Shown in pieces: positions 8,084 through 16,406 of a DNA stretch of 43,076 nt. The notes below the pieces were generated by a model. The model was not told the DNA's origin, ran no database searches, and worked only from the letters and a program-made list of their open reading frames with translations. Both the position numbers and the translations under genes were made by a program. The stretch's first letter is position 1; each line of letters starts with the position of its first letter. The stretch lies in contig CACMZN010000017.1 of NCBI GenBank assembly GCA_902618175.1, positions 1 through 43,076 of the forward strand, in the 5' to 3' direction. This DNA comes from an uncultured Verrucomicrobiota bacterium (GTDB lineage: Bacteria; Verrucomicrobiota; Verrucomicrobiia; Opitutales; Seribacteraceae).

Positions 8084-9283
8084 CTAAGGACCCAACTTCC
8101 AAAGTTTCTTGTCCGACCGAATGAAGACACCCTCTCTGGTCAGAGCGGGAGTACAAAGAATGGTGTCGTCAAGTTCAATGGTTCGAATCACTTCCCCAGT
8201 TGAATCTCCCAGACGAACGATCTGACCAAGTCCGGTTTCACTAAATACGAAAAGATGCTTTTCACTCATGACTGGGGAACCGCTCAAAGGACCTTTGAGG
8301 CGCAGTCTCCACAGAATCTCTCCATTTTCCAACGAGGCGCAGGTTAGGACGTTGGCGTTGTTGATGACGTAGGTTTTGTCATCGATTATGCTTGGACTTG
8401 GCGTTCCGGGTTTTAACTTATTGTCTTTCCAAAGGGTTTCGGGTCGGATTCCATTTTGGTTAATTCTAAGCGCCGTAAGACCATTTGAAGGAACCACCAG
8501 GATGTCTTTTCCCGACCAGGCACTGGAGGGAATGGTCGAAGCGCCTTCATCAAAAGACCAAATTTGTTCCCCAGAGTTTGGCTCGATTGCAGAGATTCCA
8601 TCTTTTGATTGTAGGACAACTACTTCTCTTCCTCCCTGATTAATTACGATCGGTGAAGTCCAATTGGCTGCTCTGGGACGGTTTTTTTTCCAGACGGTCG
8701 TACCATTCCTCAGATTAAGTCCTGCCGTGAAGGAATAGGCGTCGTTTTCAACCTGTATGATGGCCATTCCTTGTGCAATGACTGGAGAGGAAGACATTCC
8801 CAGACCGTTGGCCGCATTGGGATAATCAAAAGTCAATCCACGCAACCAACGCAAATTGCCAGACAAATCTAAACAAAACACATCGTTCGAAGAGAACTGG
8901 GCCAGGATTACTTTGCCATCGCTAGCCAAAGTAGAGGCCGCCACACAAGTTTTGGAGTGGCAAATGGTCCTTCCGGTAGCTTTGTATATTCTCTCCCATT
9001 CAAGATTTCCATCATTTGAATTGAAGGCAAGGAGATGAAGATTTTCTTGATTGGATCCACTGCAAGCGGAAACGAAGACCAAATCTCCAACCACGATCGG
9101 ACTCGACAATCCTCGGCCAGGTAATTTTTCAGACCAACTCGACTTTCCCTCCAGCGAAATCTCGTAAGGTGTGCATTCATCAAAGGCTCCGTTGCCATTG
9201 TTTCCACGAAAGCCGAACCAGTCGGCGTGAGCGTCGATACAGACGAAAAAAGTCAAGAGCAGGGGCAAACAAGGAATTTTCAT
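8084..9283 (-). CDS. Secreted PQQ-like beta-propeller protein
   Basis: This 399-aa protein has a Sec signal peptide (MKIPCLPLLLTFFVCIDAHA, cleavage before DWFGFRG). The rest is built of PQQ/BamB-type blades, recognisable as repeats such as SSPIVVGDLVFVSA, LLAFNSNDGNLEWER, SGNLRWLRG and GEILWRLRLKGPLSGSPV. The WFGFRGNNGNG start of the mature part is typical of propeller proteins from Verrucomicrobia and Planctomycetes. I chose the ATG at 9283 over a TTG at 9301 because it gives a clean signal peptide. It sits 26 nt downstream of the HEAT-repeat gene and is probably in the same operon. Whether it binds a quinone cofactor or only acts as a scaffold cannot be told from sequence. Confidence 0.85.
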   Translation of the reverse strand: MKIPCLPLLLTFFVCIDAHADWFGFRGNNGNGAFDECTPYEISLEGKSSWSEKLPGRGLSSPIVVGDLVFVSACSGSNQENLHLLAFNSNDGNLEWERIYKATGRTICHSKTCVAASTLASDGKVILAQFSSNDVFCLDLSGNLRWLRGLTFDYPNAANGLGMSSSPVIAQGMAIIQVENDAYSFTAGLNLRNGTTVWKKNRPRAANWTSPIVINQGGREVVVLQSKDGISAIEPNSGEQIWSFDEGASTIPSSAWSGKDILVVPSNGLTALRINQNGIRPETLWKDNKLKPGTPSPSIIDDKTYVINNANVLTCASLENGEILWRLRLKGPLSGSPVMSEKHLFVFSETGLGQIVRLGDSTGEVIRTIELDDTILCTPALTREGVFIRSDKKLWKLGP

Positions 9284-9309
9284 TTTGTCACTATGGTTCA
9301 ATTTTTATT

Positions 9310-10419
9310 CTACTGGGCAAAGGAATGTATGGGCGCTCCCGTTGGATCCGTCACCCGAAGGCAAAATTCCCATGGTCTGGTCCAAGATTGAGTTTGTTCG
9401 TTTTGACAAACCTTGAGGAGAATTTCGTTTTTACCCTCCTGCAGTTCACCCTCGACTATAAATTGATCGATCCTTGTTTTCCCACGATGATACTCGTCAC
9501 GAGCGAAAAGAAGGTCGCCATTGACCCAGATCTTCCAAGCATTCTTGGAACCGATCCGAAAATGAGCTTTTCGGTCGAAAGCGGAATAAAAATCGGTCTT
9601 CAAGTAAGCCAGAACTTCTTTTATTTCTCCGTAATGCTCATTAATGTCGAATAAGCCGAAGGGATCGGAGGTAGAGTACTGATTCCAGCTGACCTTTCCC
9701 ATTTTACCTGTTTGCCATGCTGTAAGGTTATCTTTGGTTTCGGGAGGATACATCTTGTAAAACCCTTGCCTACCTGTATTGTCAAAGGGTCCGATCATGT
9801 TCCAATCGACGAGGAAGCCCATGATCTTGATCAGATCAACCCTTCGACCTGCTTTTTGGAGAGCTTGTTGAGCCTCCTTGATCTGACTCGCGTCTCTTCC
9901 CTTCTCAAGCACTCGCTCGAAGAGGGAAAAGGCCACCTCTTTCTCCTTTGCATCGTATGCTTTTTCGAGAATTTGATCAACTGCGATGCGGCGAAGACTG
10001 GGCTCAGGATCATCGATGAATCCCTCTATGAACAACTTTGCTTTTTTGGGTCTGTGATCCATGAGCAGTTCAAAAGCAGTTTTTCGAGAACTTCCCGAAT
10101 TTTGCTTTTCCCTAAGGAACCCTGAAATCATATCGCTTGGAAAGTCTTTGCCTTGTATTCCTTCAAGAATTTTTCCTATCGCTGCTCGAATCCAATTGTC
10201 TCCCACTGGGTTCGCCTCATTCATAGATTCTAACAAAGGCTGAATCGAGGATACGTTTAGTTTTCCTGCAAGTCGAATTGCATCTGCAGCTCTTTCATTG
10301 CCGTTACCTTCACGACCGATGGAAGTGAAAGCATCGATGACTTCCTTCTCGCTGGCGAGAAAGGGAAAGCACAAGACATGGTATGCAATGAAACTGAACA
10401 GAAAGGAATTTGATCTCAT
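9310..10419 (-). CDS. HEAT-repeat protein with C-terminal beta-sandwich-like domain, secreted
   Basis: This 369-aa protein has an N-terminal signal segment. An alpha-helical region of HEAT-like repeats follows (about residues 25-200; for example PSLRRIAVDQILEKA). After it comes a distinct C-terminal domain beginning DWNMIGPFDNTGRQGF and containing KIWVNGDLLFARDEYHRG and EGKNEILLKVCQ. That pattern resembles the jelly-roll modules appended to secreted hydrolases and Planctomycetes/Verrucomicrobia proteins. No catalytic motif is visible. It starts the minus-strand unit that continues into the PQQ-propeller gene and is divergent from the esterase gene. The two gene products are likely to act together on the cell surface or in the periplasm; the function is unknown. 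Confidence 0.72.
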   Translation of the reverse strand: MRSNSFLFSFIAYHVLCFPFLASEKEVIDAFTSIGREGNGNERAADAIRLAGKLNVSSIQPLLESMNEANPVGDNWIRAAIGKILEGIQGKDFPSDMISGFLREKQNSGSSRKTAFELLMDHRPKKAKLFIEGFIDDPEPSLRRIAVDQILEKAYDAKEKEVAFSLFERVLEKGRDASQIKEAQQALQKAGRRVDLIKIMGFLVDWNMIGPFDNTGRQGFYKMYPPETKDNLTAWQTGKMGKVSWNQYSTSDPFGLFDINEHYGEIKEVLAYLKTDFYSAFDRKAHFRIGSKNAWKIWVNGDLLFARDEYHRGKTRIDQFIVEGELQEGKNEILLKVCQNEQTQSWTRPWEFCLRVTDPTGAPIHSFAQ

Positions 10420-10520
10420 GACTAATATTTCCTTGTTCGAGTTCGATGATTACGCCAACAAAAAAAAAGCCCCATTTTTTTAGCTTTGCAAGTTAGAGTC
10501 GGATTTTAAGAGATGTTGTT

Positions 10521-11423
10521 ATGAGAATTTTTCTATCGGTGATCTTATTTTGGATGTCTTTGTCTTTTTGCTTTTGTCAAGATAACCCATTTATAATGAA
10601 CCTTTGGCCTAATGTAGCCCCCGGGGAGGAGGTTCAGGTAATCGGTCCGGAGAGCATTAAAGAAATTCATCCTGGGCAAAAGGAGGTCATGAGAATCACA
10701 AATGTTTCCCAGCCGAGCATAACGGTCTATTTGACTAAGGTAGAAAAAAATGTTGGGACAGCTATTCTCGTCTGCCCGGGAGGTGGATACAATATTTTAG
10801 CTTACGAACATGAAGGTACGGAGGTCTGCGAATGGTTGAATAAGCAGGGAATCAATTCGATTCTATTGAAGTATCGAGTTCCACGTCGAAAAGGCAGACT
10901 CAAACATGAGGCGCCTCTCGAAGATGTCCAGCGAGCAATGGGTATAATCAGAAGAAATTCCGAGAAATGGAAAATCAAGGCGGACAGGATTGGAATTCTG
11001 GGTTTTTCCGCAGGTGGGCACTTGGCATTAATGGCTTTGACGTCGCCGGCCTCTCGTTCCTATGAAAAAATTGATGCTTATGATGGTTTTGCCTGCAGAC
11101 CGAATTTTGGAATTTTAATTTATCCAGCTTATCTTGTGGATTCTGAAAACAAGAATCGACTCTTGCCGGAAGTTCAAATTAACTCGAAAACACCACCCTG
11201 TTTTTTTGCTCATGCTGGTGATGACCATGTGCCGGTTCAAGGCAGTGCGCTTGCTTACTTGGCTTTGGAGAATTCGGGTGTGATTGGAAATGAACTTCAT
11301 CTTCATGCGTTCGGAGGTCATGGGTATGGCATGCGACATTCTAAAAATACGATTTCCGAATGGCCACAGAAAGCGAAAGCTTGGATGAGTTCTATGGGAT
11401 GGTTACGAGCGCCCGAGGAATGA
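10521..11423 (+). CDS. Secreted alpha/beta-hydrolase, acetylxylan-esterase-like
   Basis: This 300-aa protein has a signal peptide (about residues 1-20) and an alpha/beta-hydrolase fold. The oxyanion motif is CPGGGYNILAYEHEG, the nucleophile elbow is GFSAGG (Ser163), the acid is Asp234 or Asp235 in AGDDHVP, and the His is in GGHGYG (His267). The pattern matches the BD-FAE/XynB-like esterases that remove acetyl or feruloyl groups from plant or algal polysaccharides. Its stop codon overlaps the start of the following oxidoreductase gene (ATGA), so the two are translationally coupled. The substrate is inferred from family only, and no glycoside hydrolase or SusCD-like gene is in the window. Confidence 0.82.
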   Translation: MRIFLSVILFWMSLSFCFCQDNPFIMNLWPNVAPGEEVQVIGPESIKEIHPGQKEVMRITNVSQPSITVYLTKVEKNVGTAILVCPGGGYNILAYEHEGTEVCEWLNKQGINSILLKYRVPRRKGRLKHEAPLEDVQRAMGIIRRNSEKWKIKADRIGILGFSAGGHLALMALTSPASRSYEKIDAYDGFACRPNFGILIYPAYLVDSENKNRLLPEVQINSKTPPCFFAHAGDDHVPVQGSALAYLALENSGVIGNELHLHAFGGHGYGMRHSKNTISEWPQKAKAWMSSMGWLRAPEE

Positions 11424-12424
11424 AGAACCGAGTAGTTCGATATCATCAGCACGGTCATCCATTGGATGTTCTGAATCTTGAGGTGATTGAAGCTCCCATC
11501 ATTGGGGATGATGAAGTTTTGATTGAAATGCAGGCATCCACCATACACCCGAGCGATTTTGGATTAATTTCGGGTACCTATGGGAAATTAAGGAAACTTC
11601 CGGCGATTGGCGGTCGCGAAGGAGTGGGCAAGGTGGTTGAAGTTGGAAAGCAAGTTGATTCTCGAGTTATGGGAAAGTTAGTCAGCATGCCTGAATCATT
11701 GGGGGTTTGGCTGGATTATTCCAAATGCAAAGTGAAAGATTTGATTTACTTGCCCGCGCTCATCCCTCTGGATCAACTTGCAGTTGCGATTTTAAACCCA
11801 TTGACTGCCTGGCGTCTCTTGAATGATTTCGAATATTTGAGAGAAAAGGATTTCATTATTCAGAATGCGGGAAACTCATCTGTAGGACTTTCAGTCATTC
11901 AATTTGCTAAGCAAATGGGCATTCGATGCATTAGCTTGGTAAGAAACGAAGACAGAATTGAGGAAATTAAGATTTTCGGGGCTGACGAGGTTTGGCTCGA
12001 CGATGATCGAGTGCCAGCTCGCGTTCGAGAATTTACTCAAGGAAGAATGTGTTCGCTTTCCCTCAATTCGATAGGTGGTAGAAGTGCCCTAAGATTGGCA
12101 AAATGTTTAAAATCGAGCGGAATCCACGTAACCTTTGGGGCGATGGACAGTAAGCCAATTCGTTTTCCCACACGCAATTTAATTTTTGACAATGTTCGCT
12201 TCGTTGGCTTTTGGCTTGATCGTTGGCAAAAAGAGCAATCCGACTCCAGCTTGCGAAACTCCATTGAAAAAGTCCTTCGTCCCCTGGCTCTGACACAGAT
12301 AAAACATCCGATTGACCGAATTTTTTCATTGGAGAATTTCTCGCAGGGTCTGATAAGGAACAGCGAATCAAGAATGGGAAAAGTGGTCTTGGAACGCGAA
12401 CAAGGTTTGCTGGACGGAGCTTAG
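11420..12424 (+). CDS. MDR-family zinc-independent oxidoreductase, MECR/enoyl-reductase-like
   Basis: This 334-aa cytosolic medium-chain dehydrogenase/reductase most resembles trans-2-enoyl-CoA/ACP reductases of the MECR/Etr1 type. Visible features are STIHPSDFGLISGTYG, LPAIGGREGVGKVVEVG, NPLTAWRLL, the nucleotide-binding QNAGNSSVGLSVIQFAKQMG, and FVGFWLDRW. No structural zinc cysteine cluster is seen. I chose the ATG at 11420 because it overlaps the esterase stop as ATGA and has CGAGGA just upstream; an earlier ATG at 11360 lies well inside the esterase gene. The 3' end overlaps the convergent amidase gene by 4 nt. A role in fatty-acid synthesis or in quinone/enal reduction is possible; coupling to an esterase is unusual. 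Confidence 0.82.
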   Translation: MKNRVVRYHQHGHPLDVLNLEVIEAPIIGDDEVLIEMQASTIHPSDFGLISGTYGKLRKLPAIGGREGVGKVVEVGKQVDSRVMGKLVSMPESLGVWLDYSKCKVKDLIYLPALIPLDQLAVAILNPLTAWRLLNDFEYLREKDFIIQNAGNSSVGLSVIQFAKQMGIRCISLVRNEDRIEEIKIFGADEVWLDDDRVPARVREFTQGRMCSLSLNSIGGRSALRLAKCLKSSGIHVTFGAMDSKPIRFPTRNLIFDNVRFVGFWLDRWQKEQSDSSLRNSIEKVLRPLALTQIKHPIDRIFSLENFSQGLIRNSESRMGKVVLEREQGLLDGA

Positions 12425-13296
12425 GAAGCAATTTTCTTCAAAATGGAAGACAATGGAAAATGCTTACCCGGACAGACGGTGTGACCCGGATGAAGAAGTT
12501 TGTGAGTGGTTACTTGATCCGCGTCAATATTACATCTTCTCATCAGGTATTTGCAAATACCTTCAAGTGATTTTAGTTGTTTTGAAGTGGGTGGACGAAG
12601 TTCAAAGTTGCCTATCAAGCAAATACCAATGCTGATTTTGTTGTCAGATTGTCTTTTCATATGTCCACCGTCGAGTTGTTTCTTCCAACGATCACTGAGA
12701 AAGACTTCTCCATCCTTGGCTTTTCGAGAACCATTCGAAATAACAAAGTGATAAGCCAGCCCATTCTTCATTCCTCTAGCTTTATGAACTCGATGCATAT
12801 TCATCGGATCATCCACTGGAGTTGCAGAGTGGTGGAAAACGATTCTCTTCCATTTTTTCTCTTTAGGGCGAACCGAATTCAAGGCTTTCAAGGTTGAGTC
12901 GGATAAGAGGGCAAAAGCGGAGGCATGCTTGGTACCCTTGATCGGCACGAGTATTTTTTGCCCCACTTTTATAAGATCAGGACGCAAAATCTTGTTTATT
13001 GAAGCAAGAGTGGACGTTTTCACTCCAAACCTTCTGGCAATGATACCCAGACTATCCCCTTGTTTGACATGATAAGTTATTTGAGACTGCCTGTTATCGG
13101 GAATTTTTAATTTCTTACCAGCAAAGAGTAGATTCGGGTTGGAAATCCCATTAAGAGCTTGCAGCACACCCACCGAGACTCCGTATTTTCCCGCAATCGC
13201 TCCCAAGGTTTCGTTTTTTCTGACTTCGTGAATTTTTTCTCCCGAAGAAAAGCAAACAAACCCAAACAGCAAAACCATTAGAATCATTTTCCTCAT
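12421..13296 (-). CDS. N-acetylmuramoyl-L-alanine amidase with two LysM domains
   Basis: This 291-aa secreted peptidoglycan hydrolase has a signal peptide. Two LysM domains follow: HEVRKNETLGAIAGKYGVSV at about 22-65, and YHVKQGDSLGIIARRFGV at about 72-116. The C-terminal domain is Amidase_2/PGRP type. Its zinc ligands are recognisable as the His of VFHHSA, the His of THKLLHPGH and the Cys of CPGKHFP. It should cleave the amide bond between MurNAc and the stem peptide in the periplasm. The start is the ATG at 13296, with TAAGG three bases upstream; a TTG at 13299 is adjacent. It is divergent from the small membrane protein at 13414. Confidence 0.93.
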   Translation of the reverse strand: MRKMILMVLLFGFVCFSSGEKIHEVRKNETLGAIAGKYGVSVGVLQALNGISNPNLLFAGKKLKIPDNRQSQITYHVKQGDSLGIIARRFGVKTSTLASINKILRPDLIKVGQKILVPIKGTKHASAFALLSDSTLKALNSVRPKEKKWKRIVFHHSATPVDDPMNMHRVHKARGMKNGLAYHFVISNGSRKAKDGEVFLSDRWKKQLDGGHMKRQSDNKISIGICLIGNFELRPPTSKQLKSLEGICKYLMRRCNIDADQVTTHKLLHPGHTVCPGKHFPLSSILKKIAS

Positions 13297-13413
13297 CAAC
13301 CTTACTTATAATCTCGAAAAACCGAAATGCTTGGCAACCCATAATTTCGCAAGCCATCAAAGTAAGGGTCGTTAGATTTTGCACTAGATGTCGAATTGCG
13401 GTAAAAGAGTTCC

Positions 13414-13818
13414 ATGAGTTTGAAGATTAGAATTTGGATGGTTTCACAAGGATTGCTACTGCTCACAGCCACTCTCATACAACTGACTTTTTACGGAGAA
13501 ATCAAAGTGGGTCCATTTTTGGGAATGGAAAAGAGGGATTACTGGGAAATCATACTCGACAAGGAACCTCAAATCCCTTCCTTTGTGCTGGAAAAAAAGC
13601 TTCCGGCGAAATTCTACGACGGCAGGCTTAGGTTGACGGAAGACCAAATACGAACGGCAAACCTTGGCGCATATAAGCAAGCTGCAAGGCAAGAGGACGG
13701 TTTGAGAATGGCTCTACTTGGTGGATGCATTGTCAATGTGCTATATTTTTTCGCCTTTCACCTACTTGTTCCTTATTTCACGAATATTTTGACCAAAGCC
13801 AAAAAAAATTCCCGATGA
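13414..13818 (+). CDS. Small two-helix membrane protein, unknown function
   Basis: This 134-aa protein is not recognised. It has one hydrophobic segment near the N terminus (GLLLLTATLIQLTFYG, about 13-28) and a second near residues 100-123 (LLGGCIVNVLYFFAFHLLVPYF). A soluble, probably extracytoplasmic loop of about 70 residues lies between them, containing charged residues. The C-terminal tail is basic. It is followed by a 100-nt gap and a putative outer-membrane barrel gene, which may share its transcript. The coding frame is convincing because of its length, ATG start and hydrophobicity pattern. Confidence 0.6.
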   Translation: MSLKIRIWMVSQGLLLLTATLIQLTFYGEIKVGPFLGMEKRDYWEIILDKEPQIPSFVLEKKLPAKFYDGRLRLTEDQIRTANLGAYKQAARQEDGLRMALLGGCIVNVLYFFAFHLLVPYFTNILTKAKKNSR

Positions 13819-13844
13819 TGAAAACTTTTTTCTTTGTGGTTGCC

Positions 13845-13908
13845 TTAAGGTGGATCCATCTTCGATAGTATTTTTTTGCCCAACACAACATCTGTTCATC
13901 CATCTTAA
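13845..13908. repeat. Imperfect inverted repeat upstream of the barrel gene
   Basis: TTAAGGTGGAT (13845-13855) and ATCCATCTTAA (13898-13908) can pair over 11 bp with a single G-U, enclosing 42 nt that include a T7 run. The right arm ends 10 nt before the start codon of the barrel protein. The structure could affect translation of that gene, or could simply be the end of the preceding transcription unit. Confidence 0.45.
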
Positions 13909-13918
13909 ATAAAATTTG

Positions 13919-14920
13919 ATGCCGCTGTTGATATTCATTTCATTATTCACAACTCTGTTCAGGGGAACACTGTTGGATGCCCAAAATTATGAATACGGTG
14001 AAGATAAACCAATTTCAGATTATTTTACCGAAATCGACGAGAAATCCTTTTTTCATCAGCAGAGAATTCACGGAATGAAAAGAGACATCAATAATTATTC
14101 CGAACGATTGCATCGGTTACAAAGTCGCTTTGATCAGATTTTTTATGGCTTGTCCGGTCAAAATGACTTCAAGACCCCCTTCGATCTTTCAGTCGAACCA
14201 ATCAAGCCCCAAATCAGATCAAAAATTTCAGAAAAACCGACCTCTCAGTACGCTGATGCGAACAAAAAACTAGAATACTCCGATCCTGCTTCAACACATT
14301 CGATTACGACAACTCTACCTGATCAAAGTCAGGTAGAGATTTCAAAGCCCGTAGAAATTTCCAAGCCACCATCCGCCTACTCAACAAATCAGACATCCGG
14401 CACTTCCCGACTCGGTAAGTATTTCATTGTAAGTCCAGGTTTTTCGATACCCTACAAAACTCACTCCCAAAACTCAGATTCGAATAAATATTCAAACAGG
14501 AGATATCGCCCAGGTTTGGTCCTCAATATTATGGGAGGATGGAAAAGTGATCGTCTGCGTTTTGGGATTGGGGGAATGTACAAGATTAACAATCATCATG
14601 ATTCATCCTTCGAGAAAGTTGGGGGGACTGTAATCCCATTCAGCAATCAAAGCCAGACTTTTGCAGGGTATTTGGATTTGGCTTACGAATTTCCCCTTTC
14701 GGGATCGATTGACGGATTTGTTGAAACAGGCATCGGCTATTATTTGTCATTAATCGAAGCTCCTAGGGATAGAAAAAATCATGGAATTTTTGCTATGATC
14801 AAAACTGGTCTGATATGGAATTTTTCCGATTTAATCGCACTTCGCAATGCATATGGCTATGCTCATGAAGAGGAAGTACCAGCCTTTTTGGCAGAATTTG
14901 GTTTGTTCTTCGATTTCTGA
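13919..14920 (+). CDS. Putative outer-membrane beta-barrel protein
   Basis: This 333-aa protein has a signal peptide (about residues 1-22, ending LLDAQNY). A polar, Ser/Pro/Gln-rich, partly helical region of roughly 140 residues follows. The C-terminal part has alternating hydrophobic/polar strands and glycines (FIVSPGFSIPYKT, LRFGIGGMYKINN, FAGYLDLAYEFPL, GFVETGIGYYLSL) and ends in phenylalanine (FGLFFDF). A terminal aromatic residue and amphipathic strands are characteristic of outer-membrane barrels. I start at the ATG at 13919, next to an in-frame TTG. DUF374 acyltransferase begins 6 nt after the stop, suggesting an envelope-biogenesis operon. The specific family is not recognised. Confidence 0.65.
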   Translation: MPLLIFISLFTTLFRGTLLDAQNYEYGEDKPISDYFTEIDEKSFFHQQRIHGMKRDINNYSERLHRLQSRFDQIFYGLSGQNDFKTPFDLSVEPIKPQIRSKISEKPTSQYADANKKLEYSDPASTHSITTTLPDQSQVEISKPVEISKPPSAYSTNQTSGTSRLGKYFIVSPGFSIPYKTHSQNSDSNKYSNRRYRPGLVLNIMGGWKSDRLRFGIGGMYKINNHHDSSFEKVGGTVIPFSNQSQTFAGYLDLAYEFPLSGSIDGFVETGIGYYLSLIEAPRDRKNHGIFAMIKTGLIWNFSDLIALRNAYGYAHEEEVPAFLAEFGLFFDF

Positions 14921-14926
14921 AGCAAG

Positions 14927-15601
14927 ATGACCAAAGAAAAGTCGGGCAATGACAAGGTCCTGCATCGACAAAGTTTTGCGACAAAACTTATATTAATCCC
15001 TTTTGGTTTTTTGTATCGGATTTGGACTTTCTCCATAAGGATGCATTATCGTACGAATGATGAAGAGAGGGAATTGCTTGAATATGACCAACCTCTCATC
15101 GTCGCATTGTGGCACAACCGGTTGTTTCTAGCCGGCGAGTGGCATCTTCGATTTCGAAGGGAAAGACTCTGCTACGGATTGATCAGCGGTAGTAAGGACG
15201 GGGCTTGGTTGGAAACCTTCTATGGATGGGCGGGTATCAAAGCAGTCCGTGGTTCGCGGAATCGAAGAGCGGTGCAAGCAGTCCGAGATTTAATAAAAAT
15301 CCTAAAGTCGGGTCACGACGTAGGGATCACTCCAGATGGTTCGAGAGGCCCCCCATACAAAGCAAAATCCGGGGTGATTGCATTGGCAAAGGTATCCAAG
15401 TATCCGATACTTCTTCTCTCTTTCAAATATAACTCATGCTTTCGAATAAATTCATGGGATCGATTTATCTTACCACTTCCATTTTCCCGAGTTGAAGTAA
15501 GTTCCCAATTGATTTTTCATAAGGATTTGCTTGCTTGCCAAGGTGTGGAAGAGGCCACTCGTCTGGTTGAAACGAAACTTAATCAGATGAGAAGTGATTG
15601 A
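14927..15601 (+). CDS. DUF374 lysophospholipid acyltransferase-like protein
   Basis: This 224-aa membrane-associated protein has a hydrophobic N-terminal segment and the DUF374 motif set: LWHNRLFLAGEW, LISGSKDGAWLE, AVRGSRNRRAVQA and VGITPDGSRGPPY. The family is related to the PlsC/LpxL acyltransferase superfamily and is thought to act in lipid A or phospholipid acylation. Its exact substrate is not established. The HN-R and PDGSRGP motifs correspond to the acyltransferase active-site blocks. It begins 6 nt after the barrel gene on the same strand, so the two are probably cotranscribed. Confidence 0.88.
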   Translation: MTKEKSGNDKVLHRQSFATKLILIPFGFLYRIWTFSIRMHYRTNDEERELLEYDQPLIVALWHNRLFLAGEWHLRFRRERLCYGLISGSKDGAWLETFYGWAGIKAVRGSRNRRAVQAVRDLIKILKSGHDVGITPDGSRGPPYKAKSGVIALAKVSKYPILLLSFKYNSCFRINSWDRFILPLPFSRVEVSSQLIFHKDLLACQGVEEATRLVETKLNQMRSD

Positions 15602-15677
15602 ATTCATTTCTTTTCAAATTTATTTTTGAATACTTCAAATTGTCCGTATCTTTTCCTTTATTCCTTCTTTACGCATC

Positions 15678-16406
15678 TTGAATAGTATTCTTCAGACACA
15701 GTTTCTCACCAAGAGATTTTCCAAAGTATTGGCTGTTGATCGACTGAGCTTTTCCTTGGAAAAAGGTACCATTACCGCTTTGCTTGGCGGCAACGGAGCC
15801 GGAAAAACTACCACTCTTTCGATGTTGCTTGGTCTTTTGCGACCCACTTCAGGAATTATTCGGTTGTTCGATAAAGATTTCATTCGAGATCGATTTTCGG
15901 TTTTGCACCGAATGAATTTCTCCTCCCCCTACGTTGATCTTCCTCAGCGTCTCACTGTAAGAGAAAACCTAATGGTCTACGCCAAAATGTATGGTGTTTC
16001 TCGCATACAGGAAAGAATTCAAGAAGTCTCCGACTCTTTCCGACTCGATTCCATGCTTGATCGACGTCTCAGAAAATTATCCTCGGGTCAGAAGACTCGG
16101 GTCTCTTTGGCAAAATCAATGATTAACAAGCCTGAGTTTCTTCTCCTTGACGAACCGACTGCAAGCTTGGATCCGGAGACCACGGAATGGATACGCAGAC
16201 TTCTGCTTCAGTACAGGAAAGATCGAGGGGCAACTATTCTTTTTGCCAGTCATGATATGCGTGAGGTGGAGCTTCTGTGTGACTTTGCCTTATTAATGAA
16301 AAAAGGTAAGCTGATTGAAAAAGGCACTCCACATGCCTTGCTCGAGAGATATGAACGAAATACTTTGGAGGAGGTTTTTCTCCAGGTAAATAAAGACGAC
16401 AGCTGA
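15678..16406 (+). CDS. ABC transporter ATP-binding protein
   Basis: This 242-aa nucleotide-binding subunit has Walker A GGNGAGKTT (37-45), signature LSSGQ (134-138), Walker B LLLDEPTA (155-162) and switch His192. The only usable start is TTG at 15678; no ATG is available before the Walker A motif. The stop overlaps the next gene's ATG as TGATG, so ATPase and permease are coupled. Together they form an ABC-2 type exporter of the CcmA/drug/polysaccharide class. Its proximity to the DUF374 gene (76 nt) may hint at envelope lipid or glycan export, but the substrate is not deducible. Confidence 0.93.
   Translation: MNSILQTQFLTKRFSKVLAVDRLSFSLEKGTITALLGGNGAGKTTTLSMLLGLLRPTSGIIRLFDKDFIRDRFSVLHRMNFSSPYVDLPQRLTVRENLMVYAKMYGVSRIQERIQEVSDSFRLDSMLDRRLRKLSSGQKTRVSLAKSMINKPEFLLLDEPTASLDPETTEWIRRLLLQYRKDRGATILFASHDMREVELLCDFALLMKKGKLIEKGTPHALLERYERNTLEEVFLQVNKDDS

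Noticed and set aside
13817-13870. A 17-codon ORF overlapping the stop of the small membrane protein at 13414
   Set aside because: Too short, no lipobox or domain, and no independent ribosome binding site.
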